A DNA stretch of 64,000 bases from Budorcas taxicolor (GCF_023091745.1 NC_068913.1:15952001-16016000), one strand, 5' to 3'; positions 45,724-56,784 are shown, counted from the first letter of the stretch. Made by a program: numbers and translations. The notes: generated by a model not told the origin, from the sequence alone.

Positions 45724-47145
45724 TTGTTGTTGTTGAGTCATTAAGTCATCTCCAACTCTTTGTGACCCCATGAACTGCAGCATGCCAGGCTTCCCCATCC
45801 TTTACTATCTCCCTGAGTTTGCTCAAACTCATGTCCATTGAATCAGTGATACCATCCAACCATCTCATCCTTTGTCACCCCTTCCTCGTCTTCCCTCAGT
45901 CTTTAATAGCATCAGGGTCTCTTCCAATGAGTTGGTTCTTCGCATCACGTGACCAAAGTATTAGCACTTCAGCTTCAGCATCAGTCCTTCCAGTGAACAT
46001 TCAGGATTGATTTCCTTTAGGATGGACTGGTTGGATCTCCTTGCAGTCCCAGGGACTCTCAAGAGTCTTCTCCAACACCACAGTTCAAAAGCATCAACCT
46101 TCAGTGCTCAGCTTTCTTTATAGTCCAACTCTCACATCCATACATGACTACTGGAAAAACCATAGCTTTGACTAGATGGACCTTTGTTGACAAAGTAACG
46201 TCTCTGCTTTTTAACATGCTGTTTAGGTTTGTCTTAGCTTTTCTTCCAAGGAGTGAGTGTCTTTTGAGTTCATGACTGCAGTCACTGTCCACAGTGATTT
46301 TGGAGCCCAAGAAAATAAAATCTGTCATTGTTTCCATTGTTTCCTTATCTACTTGCCATGAAGTGATGGGACCAGATGCCATGATCTTCGTTTTCTGAAT
46401 ATTGAATTTTAAGCCAACTTTTTCACTCTCCTCTTTCACTTTCATCAAGAGGCTCTTTAGTTCCTCTTTGCTGTCTGCCATTAGAGTGGTATCATCTGCA
46501 TATCTGAGATTGTTGATATTTCTCCCGGCAATCAGATTCCAGCTTGTGAGTCATCCAGCCCAGCATTTCCTATACTCTGCATGTAAGTTAAATAAGCAGG
46601 GTGACAATATACATTCTTGACTATTCCTTTCCCAATTTTGAACCAGTTCATTGTTCCATATCTAGTTCTAACTGTTGCTTCTTGTCCTGCATACAGGTTT
46701 CTCAGGAGGCAGGTAAGGTCATCTGGTATTCTCATCTCTTCAAGAATATTCCACAGTTAGATGTGATCCACATAGTCAAAGGCTTTAGCATAGTCAATAA
46801 AGCAGAAGTAGATGTGTGTTTTTGTGTTTTTTTTGTAACTCCCTTGCTTTTTCTATTATCCTATGGATGTTGGCAATTTGATCTCTGGTTCCTCTGCCTT
46901 TTTAAAATCCAGCTTGTACATCTGGAAGGTCTCATTCACATATTGCTGAAGCCTAGCTTGAAGGATTTTGAACATAGTATTGCTAGCATGTGAAATGAGT
47001 GCGATTGTATGGTAATTTGAGAATTCTTTGGCATTGCCTTTCTTTGGGATTGGAATGAAAACTGACCTTTTCCAGTCCTGTGGCCACTGCTGAGTTTTCC
47101 AAATTTGCTGGCATATTGAGTGCAGCACTTTCACAGCATCATCGT
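45724..47145 (-). mobile_element. BovB LINE, 3' part, antisense
   Basis: The plus strand runs from GTTGAGTCATTAAGTCATCT (3' end) to GCACTTTCACAGCATCATCG, where BovB homology stops. About 1.4 kb, starting at nearly the same BovB position as the sense copy at 25788. An extra T-rich stretch near 46810-46850 interrupts alignment. Confidence 0.95.
46101..47134 (-). pseudogene. BovB reverse-transcriptase ORF remnant, antisense
   Basis: Pieces on the minus strand: 47134-46856 (QQWPQDWKRSVFIPIPKKGN fingers), 46735-46532 (CLLRNLYAGQEATVRTRYGT, ends at an in-frame stop after SQAGI) and 46481-46101 (thumb to C-terminus). The catalytic YADD is intact at 46502-46491, unlike the copy at 26437. Motif A lies in the disrupted stretch 46740-46860. 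Non-functional overall. Confidence 0.9.
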
Positions 47146-47558
47146 TTTGGCTGCATTAAAAGAATTCAAATACATAGTAATTAAGGAAACTTCCTCAGGA
47201 TAATATTTTTCTGATATTAATATAGTTACAGAAGATAGTCTTTAAATTGAAAATTCATTTGGAATAACAAAGAACTAAGAATGACCAAGATACTCCTGAA
47301 GAAGTAATAGAACAAAGTAAAGGGACTTGCTTTACCAGATATAAATTTATTCTACAGCAATGAAAAATAAGATAAAGTGATATTATTACTTGGGAGAAAC
47401 TGACAGAACAGAATTGAATGTCTAGGAAGAGACTCAGTGTGGAAGCTTCATATATGATAGGGGAAGGAGTCAGGCTCAGTTGGGGAATCATGAACTAGTC
47501 ACTCTAATATGGTGAGAAAACTAGATACAGGAATTTTTTAAAAGCCCTGCTTCACTCT

Positions 47559-47560
<2 letters not shown>
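47146..47560. other. Unique AT-rich sequence
   Basis: No recognised repeat. Confidence 0.5.
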
Positions 47561-47595
<35 letters not shown>

Positions 47596-47632
47596 TACAC
47601 TTTACTCTGTTCACACACACACACACACACAC
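47561..47632. repeat. Duplicated (AC)n microsatellite
   Basis: (AC)15 at 47561-47590, a short spacer, then a second (CA)n block at 47612-47632. Each block is preceded by (T/C)ACTCTGT, so the whole ~50-bp unit appears tandemly duplicated. Confidence 0.85.
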
Positions 47633-47862
47633 TTCAAAATGGTTTGATGATTTATCCATGAATTGCAAACTTTTAAAACTTTGAGACGGAAATACAGTAG
47701 AATAGCTTTAAGATTTCTGAGCAGGGTTGAGTAGGGACTACATTCTTAAACAAGATACAAAAATTTTAAAAAAGACATTTAAAAATATTGGCCTTGTCTT
47801 TAACTTCAGCTATTTCCTGGAAAATGTAGACATCTAGTCAGATGCCTCAAAAATTGGTTCTC

Positions 47863-48571
47863 CACAGTGTGGAGATTCCTTAAAAAACTGGAAGTAGAAC
47901 TGCCTTATGACCCAGCAATCCCACTGCTGGGCATACACACCGAGGAAACCAGAATTGAAAGAGACACGTGTACCCCAATGTTCATCACAGCACATAGCCA
48001 GGACATGGAAACAACCTAGATGTTCATCAGCAGATGAATGGATAAGAAAGCTGTGGTACATATACACAATGGAGTATTACTCAGCCATTAAAACGAACAC
48101 ATTTGAATCAGTTCTAATGAGGTGGATGAAACTGGAGCCTATTATACAGAGTGAAGTAAGCCAGAAAGAAAAACACTAATACAGTATCCTAACGCATATA
48201 TATATAGAATTTAGAAAGATGGTAAAGATAACCTTGTATGCCAGACAATAAAAGAGACACAGATGTATAGAACAGTCTTTTGGACTCTGAGGGCGAGGGC
48301 GAGGGTGGGATGATTTGGGAGAATGGCACTGAAACATGTATAATATCATATATGAAACAAATCACCAGTCCAGGTTTGATGTATGATACTGGATGCTTGG
48401 GGCTGGTGCACTGGGATGACCCAGAGGGATGGTACTGGGAGGGAGGAGGGAGAGGGGTTCAGGATGGGGAACGCATGTATACCTGTGGCAGATTCATGTT
48501 GATGTATGGCAAAACCAATACAATATTGTAAAGTAATTAACCTCCAATTAGAACAAATAAATTTATTTTAA
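47863..48571 (+). mobile_element. Ruminant L1, 5'-truncated 709-bp insertion
   Basis: L1 3' end from the last ORF2 codons (AAACTGGAAGTAGAACTGCC, CAATCCCACTGCTGGGCATA) through the 3' UTR (ATGGCAAAACCAATACAATA, TAATTAACCTCCAATTAGAA) to an AATAAA-containing A-rich end. The exact 14-bp target-site duplication AAAAATTGGTTCTC is at 47849-47862 and 48572-48585. Relative to the copy at 52920 it lacks 12 bp around TGTTTATAATAG. Confidence 0.95.
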
Positions 48572-48600
48572 AAAAATTGGTTCTCTGCAAGTGGTATACG

Positions 48601-48818
48601 TGGGCTTCCCAGGTGGCGCTAGTGGTAAAGAACCTGCCTGCCAATGCAGGAGACATAAGAGATGTGATTTGGATCCCTGGGTTGGGAAGATCCCCTGAGG
48701 AGGTATGGCAACCCACTCCAGTATTCTTGCTTGGAGAATTCCACTGAAGAGAGGAGCCTGGTGGGCTACCGTGCATAGGGTTGCAAAGAGTTGGACATAA
48801 CTGAGGTGACCTAGCACA
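48601..48818 (+). mobile_element. Bov-tA SINE
   Basis: GGGCTTCCCAGGTGGCGCTA head, GGATCCCTGGGTTGGGAAGA, Bov-A body to AGTTGGACATAACTGAGGTG. CAAGTGG near 48588 and 48820 is a probable target-site duplication, so it inserted just downstream of the L1. Confidence 0.9.
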
Positions 48819-49269
48819 CAAGTGGCAGCAGGGTCACATCCAGATGACTGGGACATAACAGGAACAGAGGGTTAAAGACTAAAAAAAAGCTTCATGTAGA
48901 CCCAGTTTGTAAATATGAGCAGCCAGGTGTGTGCCACCTGCTACCATTCCAGAAAAGGCAGGACATGTGGGAGGGATAAAATTCAGCAGACTCTCATCAT
49001 TTCAGGTCTCATTGTAACATCTTGTTATTTTCATTCCCTATTAAATGACCCAAAGTGATAAGGCTTTATGGCTATTTTTGTTATAAATTCTTTTCACTGA
49101 AAACCCTTGAAGAACATATGGCATCTCTAGTTCCTCTAAATGTGAAGCATTTAAAACATAGTTATTTATTTCATTTAAAACATAGTTATTTATTTTAAGA
49201 ATAACTGGATATATAAATGTATTTTAATATAATGTAAAGTGTCCTAAGCTGTAAAAGACTTAGTAGAAG
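48819..49269. other. Unique sequence with a 24-bp tandem duplication
   Basis: Holds the perfect doubling at 49148-49195; otherwise no recognised repeat or gene. Confidence 0.5.
49148..49195. repeat. Perfect 24-bp tandem duplication
   Basis: CATTTAAAACATAGTTATTT + ATTT occurs twice back to back without a mismatch, suggesting a recent replication slippage or tandem duplication event. Confidence 0.95.
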
Positions 49270-49919
49270 TCTCAGTTCAGTTCAGTCGCTCAGTCGTGTC
49301 CGACTCTTTGAGACCCCATGAATCGCAGCACGCCAGGCTTCCCTGTCCATCACCATCTCCCGGAGTTCACTCAGACTCACGTCCATCAAGTCAGTGATGC
49401 CATCCAGCCATCTCATCCTCTGTCGTCCCCTTCTCCTCCTGCCCCCAATCCCTCCCAGCATCACAGTCTTTTCCAATGAGTCAAGTCTTTGCATGAGGTG
49501 GCCAAAGTATTGGAGTTTCAGCTTTAGCATCATTCCTTCCAAAGAAATCCCAGGGTTGATCTCCTTCAGAATGGACTGGTTGAATCTCCTTGCAGTCCAA
49601 GGGACTATCAAGAGTCTTCTCCAACACCACAGTTCGAAAGCATCAATTCTTCGGTGCTCAACCTTCTTCACAGTCCAACTCTCACATCCATACATGACCA
49701 CAGGAAAAACCATAGCCTTGACAAACGGACCTTAGTTGGCAAAGTAATGTCTCTGCTTTTGAATATGCTATCTAGGTTGGTCATAACTTTTCTTCCAAGG
49801 AGTAAGCGTCTTTTAATTTCATGGCTGCACTGAACTTCTGCAGTGATTTTGGAGCCCCCCAAAAATAAAGTCTGACACTGTTTCCACTGTTTCCCCATCT
49901 ATTTCCCATGAAGTGATGG
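49270..49919 (-). mobile_element. BovB LINE, 3' end, antisense, little diverged
   Basis: Starts TTCAGTTCAGTCGCTCAGTC and ends CCCATGAAGTGATGGG. The least diverged BovB piece here by eye: its 3' end retains clean GTCGTGTCCGACTCTTTGAG and CGTCCATCAAGTCAGTGATG. Confidence 0.95.
49282..49898 (-). pseudogene. BovB ORF C-terminus, partly open
   Basis: The minus frame 49713-49282 is open for 143 codons to the native C-terminal end (VMYGCESWTVKKVEHRRIDA, FGHLMQRLDSLEKTVMLGG, MDREAWRAAIHGVSKSRTRL). Upstream, 49898-49668 continues in another frame, so one frameshift separates them. Only the C-terminal domain is present; no reverse-transcriptase motifs. Confidence 0.9.
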
Positions 49920-50496
49920 GAAATCTACTGACATCTTAATGGCCTAGGGAAGAAATTGGTGAAAAAAAAATCTTTCATTTGGAATGATAGTACTATTCTA
50001 GGTGTAATGAAGAGGGAAATAATATGGCAAGATGTATATGTGGAGAAATAAAAATGTGCATGCTTTCAGCCAGAATTCACAGACCAGAATAGTGAAAATC
50101 AAGTATTTTGGAATGGAAAGCAATTCCTCACTTTTTTATATTATAGCAAAAATTCCTCTAAAGGGAAAGAGAACATTTTAATAAAATGGAGGTCTATCAT
50201 AACAATTTAGAAATAGGATGACCGATTAAACAAGCTCATGTTTTTTTAAGTGTGCTTCTTAAAACTTATAAACTAAACCTCCTATGGACTAGTATCCTTT
50301 AACAAGAGTAGTCATTTTCTCTTTTCATTTTTAACATTTTTTAAGTTGGGGGACAACTTTCTTTTTCAAAGATTTCTTGACTTATTAAATACAGTGCAAA
50401 TAAAAAGGAGTAATGTCTTAAAAGGAAGCATCTGAGACCCTTAACCCAACAATATAAAAGCATATATATCTCAAAATTCAGAGACCCAAGTTCCAA
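49920..50496. other. Unique AT-rich sequence
   Basis: No recognised feature. Confidence 0.5.
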
Positions 50497-50600
50497 TGAT
50501 TAATATTCAGAACTTTAGGCAAACCTTCCAACTTTCTTATGTTTCGATTTTCTTGTCTGTAAAATGAGGATATTGTATAAAATGACGTTGAAAACAGAAC
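50497..50600 (+). mobile_element. MIR SINE fragment
   Basis: TTTAGGCAAACCTTCCAACT, TCGATTTTCTTGTCTGTAAA and ATGAGGATATTG: MIR conserved centre. Confidence 0.7.
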
Positions 50601-51239
50601 TAAAAATCTAGACAAGCAGAAGGGCAGGTATTAGGCACCAGGGAAGCTGCAGACTCTGAGTATAACGAGAAGTCAGAGTGGAAAAGACGATGAGCGTAAC
50701 AGAACTTTACTCTTTAAGAGAGACGGGGTATCTATCGAGCTAAAAAGACAGATGGCATTCAACATGGGAAAACATTAAAGTAGTGGAGACTGAGGTGGAC
50801 AGTTTTCCAGACTGATCTGGAAAAAAGGTAAAACCCCAAGTTAGAGAACTGGGGCCTAAGAACTGGGCTACTTTTGCTGAAGGATGTGCATGCCGCTGAA
50901 ATTGGGGCCAGTGCACCTTGAAGTACTCCTTTCTTGGGTCTGACATTGGTGTTTGGGTTTAGGAGAGCCGGGCTTAAGGGGATGGGAGCAAGGAGCACCA
51001 GGAAGGTGAGAACAGAAGCTGTGGAACCGGGAACCTGAATAGCACTGTGGTCTTCACGACATTAGGTTCCCCACTGAAAGTAACCAACAGAAGAATAAGA
51101 GATTTCATTAGCACTTTTGTAAAACCAGAAAACAAGTCCTCAACAAGCTGTATGGCTGTCAGCCCAGAACCTTCACTGTAAATCATTTGGAAAGTCATGT
51201 TTGTCAACAGAAAGTTGAAATGCCTTTAATGCTTGTTGC
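50601..51239. other. Unassigned, moderately GC-rich sequence
   Basis: No repeat recognised. Overlapping minus-strand frames 50740-50998 are short. Adjacent to the 114-codon frame at 51240. Confidence 0.4.
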
Positions 51240-51584
51240 TTAAATGTCGTCTCGCATTTTCACCACAGCCTCCTTTCCTGGGGAGAAAATTTCAAATTTG
51301 TCGTTATTATCCTCTCTTAGAAGTGGCTCAGGGCGGTTGTTGTATGAGACATAAACCAAAGCACAACAAACAACTTCCGAAAGGGATGCCAGTGTCATAT
51401 ATGGAAGCAGCATGTAAACCACAAAGGGAGGGGAGGAGGCAGCAGATTCGTCAGGTTGCCAATAAAAGACAATGTCTAAATTCCCACAACCAGATCTGCC
51501 TTTAGGATACTTTATGTTTTCCAAATCAGACCTGAGGTTTTCTGGAATGATGAACACTAATACTCTAAGCAGCAAAGTCTTCAT
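51240..51584 (-). other. Unidentified 114-codon open frame
   Basis: Open on the minus strand from ATG at 51584 to the stop at 51240. The peptide begins MKTLLLRVLVFIIPENLRSD, a hydrophobic N-terminus, has a second hydrophobic patch (VVYMLLPYMTLASLSEVVCC) and a charged C-terminus. I do not recognise a family. A splice-acceptor-like CATCATTCCAG precedes AAAACCTCAG within the frame, so an exon or a decayed gene fragment is possible. It lies outside any repeat I can name. Chance is still the leading explanation. Confidence 0.25.
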
Positions 51585-51992
51585 CGGTACTACTTTGAAA
51601 TTTGTAACTGAAAATTAACCAGGTCACCCTGTTGAGGATAAGAACATGATTATGTGCTAATGTTGCTCACTTCATACATGGAAAAAAATCCCAGGGCACT
51701 TAGGGGTCCTACTGAGCCATTTGTATTTTTTAATTGTTTATTTAGATTTTATTTTTCTGGACTTAGTTTGTATGCTGTTGGTTTCTATGCGAGTTAATCT
51801 CTGCCTCTCTGCCAAGTTTTCAATACAATATAGTGTAGTGGAAAGAAGGTTGGGTTCATCTCATCTTTACTTGCAGAGAGCCACGGGGTTGGGCTTTTCA
51901 TTTTTCTGAGATTCTCTTTGGTCTGTAAGTAAGGAAAATCATACCCATTGCAAAATCGTGTTATGAGGAATAATGTGAGGGAAACTGCAAGG
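51585..51992. other. Unique sequence with a MIR trace
   Basis: About 51835-51985 (GTGTAGTGGAAAGAAGGTTG, GAGATTCTCTTTGGTCTGTA, GTTATGAGGAATAATGTGAG) follows MIR order at low similarity. Confidence 0.45.
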
Positions 51993-52201
51993 TCTGCTGC
52001 TGTGTTACTTCAGTCGTGTCCGATTCTTTGTGACCCTATGGACTGTAACCCCAGAACAAGAATTCTCCAGGCAAGAATACTGGAGTGGGTAGCCATGCAC
52101 TCCTCCAGGGGATCTTCCTGACCTAGGAATTGAACCCAAGTCTCTTGCATCTCCTGCATTGCAGGTGGATTCTTTACCTGCTGAGCCATCCAGGAAATCC
52201 A
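51993..52201 (-). mobile_element. Bov-tA SINE, antisense
   Basis: TGCTGCTGTGTTACTTCAGT tail, TCGTGTCCGATTCTTTGTGA, then the antisense head TTCTTTACCTGCTGAGCCAT. Part of the body is deleted after GACTGTAACCCC. Confidence 0.9.
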
Positions 52202-52270
52202 TGCAAGGTCTGACTTTTCACATATAGTTTCCTTTTTTGGTCTACAACTGGCCCAATCCTACTTAGTATG

Positions 52271-52521
52271 CTGCTGCTGCTGCTAAGTCGCTTCAGTCGT
52301 GTTCGACTCTGTGCGACCCCATAGACCCACCAGGCTCCCCCGTCCCTGGGATTCTCCAGGCAAGAACAGTGGAGTGGGTTGCCATTTCCTTCTCCAATGC
52401 ATGAAAGTGAAAAGTGAACGTGAAGTCGCTCAGTCATGTCCGACTCTTCGCGACCCCATGGACTGCAGCCCTCCAGGCTCCTCCATCCATGGGATTTTCC
52501 AGGCAAGAGTACTAGAGTGGG
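52271..52521 (-). mobile_element. Bov-A2 SINE, antisense
   Basis: (CTG)4 tail, AAGTCGCTTCAGTCGTGTTC unit, AATGCATGAAAGTGAAAAGT linker, AAGTCGCTCAGTCATGTCCG unit. TAGTAT on both sides may be its duplication. Confidence 0.95.
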
Positions 52522-52534
52522 GTATAGTATAGTA

Positions 52535-52647
52535 TTAGTCGCTCAGTTGCGTCCAACTTTTTGCGACCCCATGGACTGTAGCCTGCCAGGCTCCTCTGTC
52601 CATGGGATTCGCTAGGCAAAAATACTGGAGTGGGTTGCCATTTCCAC
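52535..52647 (-). mobile_element. Bov-A monomer, antisense
   Basis: TTAGTCGCTCAGTTGCGTCC, GACTGTAGCCTGCCAGGCTC, ACTGGAGTGGGTTGCCATTT. Confidence 0.9.
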
Positions 52648-52694
52648 CCTAATTACTTAACTACATTTTTTACTTCCTTAAAGCTACTAAACTA

Positions 52695-52900
52695 GGGCTT
52701 CCCTGGTGGCTCAGACAGTAAAGAATCTGCCTGCAATGCAGGAGACTCCGATTTTCAATCCCTGGGTCAGGATCATCCCCTGGATAAGGGAATGGCACCC
52801 ACTCCAGTATTCTTGCCTGGAGAATCCCATGGTCAGAGGAGCCTGGCAGGCTACAGTCCACAGGGTTGCAAACAGCTGGACATGACTGAGCGACTGACAC
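52695..52900 (+). mobile_element. Bov-tA SINE
   Basis: AGGGCTTCCCTGGTGGCTCA head, CAATCCCTGGGTCAGGATCA, body to ATGACTGAGCGACTGACACC. Opposite orientation to the three SINEs on its left. Confidence 0.95.
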
Positions 52901-52919
52901 CTTCACTTTAGATCTACAG

Positions 52920-53533
52920 AACTGAAAGAGACACATGTACCCCAATGTTCATCACAGCACTGTTTATAATAGCCAGGACATGGAAACAACCTAGATGTCC
53001 ATCAGCAGATGAATGGATAAGAAAGCTGTGGTACATGTACACAATGGAGTATTACTCAGCCATTAAAAAGAATACATTTGAATCAGTTCTAATGAGATGG
53101 ATGAAACTGGAGCCGATTATACAGAGTGAAGTAAGCCAGAAAGAAAAACACCAGTACAGTATACTAACATATATATATGGAATTTAGAAAGATGGTAATT
53201 ATAACCCTGTATGCGAGGCAGCAAAAGAGACACAGATGTATAGAACGGACTTTTGGACTGTGGGGGAGAGGGCGAGGGTGGGATGATTTGGGAGAATGGC
53301 ACTGAAACATGTATACTATCATGTAAGAAACGAATCGCCAGTCTATGTTTGATACAGGATGCAGGATGCTTGGGGCTGGTGCACGGGGATGATCCAGAGA
53401 GATAATATGGGGTGGGAGGTGGGAGGGGGGTTCAGGATTGGGAACTCATGTACACCCATGGCAGATTCATGTCAATGTGTGGCAAAACCAATACAGTATT
53501 GTAAAGTAAAATAAAGTGAAAAAAAAAAAATAA
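52920..53533 (+). mobile_element. Ruminant L1, 5'-truncated 614-bp insertion
   Basis: From ACTGAAAGAGACACATGTAC through GGCAAAACCAATACAGTATT to a 12-A tail. ATCTACAG at 52912-52919 and 53534-53541 is the target-site duplication. Very similar to 47863-48571, so the same recent subfamily. A 24-bp antisense tRNA-SINE head (GTGCCGCCCGGGAAGCCCC) follows at 53549-53568. Confidence 0.95.
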
Positions 53534-53541
53534 ATCTACAG

Positions 53542-53879
53542 CTTTCACTAGTGCCGCCCGGGAAGCCCCAAACCTGCAACCTTCACTCTAGCAAGTGAAA
53601 GTCTCCTTAAGGTTTCTGTCATTCTAGTTCTCACTTTCCACCTTGGGCTACACAACTATGGCCCCATCTTCTTTACCTAATTTTATTCATCTTTCAAATC
53701 TAAAAGGCAAACATGTCCATGCAAAAACATCAACACAGTGGAAAAGGATCATGTTATTTTACCCCTAACATCTTTTTTTGGCTACATATTTGGGTAGACA
53801 GTCATTCCTTAACTTGTAGGTAGCATGTGGAATGCATAAAATAGGCTTACTGAAGTTCATATATATAACATTCAGTTTC
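53542..53879. other. Unique sequence
   Basis: Apart from the SINE-head trace at 53549-53568, nothing recognised. Confidence 0.45.
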
Positions 53880-53960
53880 AATTCTACAAATATTTATTGC
53901 TTCCCTACTATGTAAAGGGTATAAATTTGAGCAAAAAATCAACCTCTTCATTCATGGGCT
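53880..53960 (-). mobile_element. L2 3' end, antisense
   Basis: CTACAAATATTTATTGCTTC, CCTACTATGTAAAGGGTATA, the usual antisense L2 terminus. Confidence 0.6.
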
Positions 53961-56474
53961 CATTGTCCCCTTAGGAAGAAAGGTGAGTGATGCTTTGTTT
54001 TTCTCATGTGTTTTTCTCTCAACAAAGGCAGTTATTATGAAGTATCTTGTGTCTTTACATTTGGTGAAGTTCAGCCCATCAGTAGTCTTTTCTTTGTATT
54101 TTCTGGACATTCAAATGAGATTATGTAGTCGGTACTTTAAATAATACAGTATATGCTGATTTTAAACAAGGTACTGTGATTTTCCATCAAGGCTATTTAA
54201 AAATTATATAGAGGCAAAAATGGACAAATTCTTTTGCCAACAGATTATAGCTTGGTAAATGATTTGTTAGGAGTTAAACAAAGGGCTTAGTGATAAGGTG
54301 ATATAACCAGAACACACTCTCCAGAGGTGAGTTACATTTATCAAATGAAAAATGTGTTTAACCACTAGAATACATGTCAGTCCGTGTGATTCCTTACCTT
54401 CGATCAATGTATGGTAAGTCTGGTTAACTATACTTGAGTATATTTTGTCATCTTTGTTCACATGGTTTATAGGTTTATAGTTGAACTCAAAGCTGCTACC
54501 TTAATTTATTATTGCCAAGCTGGAGGTTTATCCTGTCCTCTTCTAGAACATTCTCTTTCTACACTATTAATGTCTCTGTCTCATAGAGTAAACCTTATTT
54601 TCTCTCTTCACTGAGAAGACTTTGTTCTTCAGAAAATAAAAAGAAAGCAGCGACATATTCCTTGGGGTGCTGTCTAGCATGGACTTTATGGTAGGGCATT
54701 TTTACTGATTCTTCTGGGCAGACGAGGGACATGCTCTCCTTGTGTTAGAGAAGTTACTTGGGAGGGATGGTCTTCAGCCCTTTGAGTTGCCTGCCTGTTT
54801 GAGAACCTGCTGAGCATGATTACAAATCACGAGTTGGGCTTAAATTTTCCCAAGCTGGCTGCAGAGACAACTTGTCTAGGCTCTCAGTGAATAGCCACAG
54901 CCCACAGAGAATGTGTGTTTACCCAGACCTTTTCCATGGTTTACTCTGAAAATTGGTTCAACCACATGGGAATCTAGTTAGACTCTTGGAATTATAATCT
55001 TTGACTGGCATGTAGCCCAAACATTTTAAAATAGGATTTGGAAATCGGATTGGAGCTTAGGAAATAACCAAAGAATAGAAAGAGTCCTTATCTAAACCTC
55101 CTTCAGGTCCATCTGAAATCCGCCTTTTAAAACATGAATTTCTATTACCGAATCATCCATTTTTAAGAGTTGTAAGCAGGAAGCAGAATTTTAGTGACAC
55201 AAAGTGAAAGATAATGTTTCAGGCCCCATGCAGCTCTGTTTGTTTGAAGGTAAAGGTGTATGAAAACTTATACATATATTTCTCCCATCTTTTCAGGAGG
55301 ATAAATTCCTGTAGGATAAGGTTGATTTTATGGTATACACCTGTGGTATTTCATCCAGGGACCAAAGTCAGTGCTATGGTTGATAAACTGAAGAGTCAAG
55401 TTGATAAATAAGCTCTATCTTTAGGAATATTCAAGTTATTATATTTGCATTTCTGAGTACAAGAGGGAAAAATTAAGACTGAAGCTTTATTTGAAAATGC
55501 ATTGTTTTTCTTGTTAATGGTAAACCATAGTTACTAATAGAAAGAAAAATCTTACCCATAGTAGAAAGCTAGTAAAAAAAACAAAAAACTTGCTGTTCAA
55601 TGAAAAACCTGCCTTTTCTAGTTCTAACATTCAGTAGCTGAAAGCAGATCATTGCTATAAAGAAGTATTTACCAATTTTAAAAGGTCTTGGCCCATCATA
55701 GCTAGTGTTAGATTTGGAATATAGCTTTTGTTGCCAAGGTGACAAACACTTATAAATATAACACATCTTCTAATGTGCTTTTAACTTGGTATTTTTATGG
55801 CTTTTAAATCAGATACCATTAGCAAATATATTAGGTAATTTAGCTGAAAGACCATTTTCCTCTAACACTTTTTGTTACATTTCCCCAGGTATTTCAGTAA
55901 ATGTCTGTTGTGACATTCTACTCCTGCTAGGCTTCCAATGTAAGGGGATACATAAAGTACATCTGGTAAAGATTAACATATATTACCTTGCTTTTTTTGT
56001 ATTGATCACCAAAAAATGTATAAAAGAGAGTTAAATTTGTAATCTCCTTGAAAAGCAATCGTTGTTCCTACTGTTATTTGGGGGTCTATATCCCCTCCCC
56101 CAAGTAACAATCTGGCCTTAAGATTCAATTCACGGATGACAGGGGTTTGGGGACAGCATAAGAACTATATATTAACACTCCCCCAAATCTCCACACCTAA
56201 ATGCTTTTTCTTAGATATCAAAAAAGGAAGCTATGGAGAAAATAATTGCAATAGATCATCTGGAGCCTTAAAGTCTCAGTTTATTGTTCCAAACAGTAAA
56301 TTCAACAGCCCAGGCAGGGAAGGAATTAGCTCTAAATGTATTCACTGGATTTTTTAAAGAGATTTGTGAGGTGGACATACTTGTCACAGCAAAAATAAAA
56401 TCAGATGAGACATATAGTTTAAGTCCAAATACCCACTTACTGTTACGTTGTCAGAAATTCTTTAGACAAGTTTC
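53961..56474. other. Repeat-poor unique sequence
   Basis: About 2.5 kb with no recognised repeat; no frame above about 82 codons; no exon call. Confidence 0.5.
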
Positions 56475-56650
56475 TTTAATTCATTCATTCTTCTTTCTTT
56501 CATTCATTCAACCAACAGACATTTAAGAAGCACCAGCTGTTTTTCAAGCACTGGAGAACAGAGATGAACAAATGCTGGCCCTCAGGAATATATCAGGAAA
56601 GAGGTAGGCAAATAAATGAAGTATTACAATTCTGATAAGTGCTAAGGTAG
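56475..56650 (-). mobile_element. L2 3' end, antisense
   Basis: AATTCATTCATTCTTCTTTC, ATTCATTCAACCAACAGACA and CAAGCACTGGAGAACAGAGA, antisense L2. Confidence 0.65.
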
Positions 56651-56784
56651 AGCTCGCACGCAAAGGAGTTGAAGATGAGTCCCCAAAATAGAATGATGCT
56701 ACAAATTGTCATGGAGAGTCAAGATGGAAAAGAGAAATATATATTTTACTTGAACAGCAAAACTCTTGACACTTAACGTTTTAA

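Noticed and set aside
47863..53533. The two L1 3' ends as a segmental duplication
   Set aside because: Each has its own distinct target-site duplication and truncation point, so they are independent insertions.
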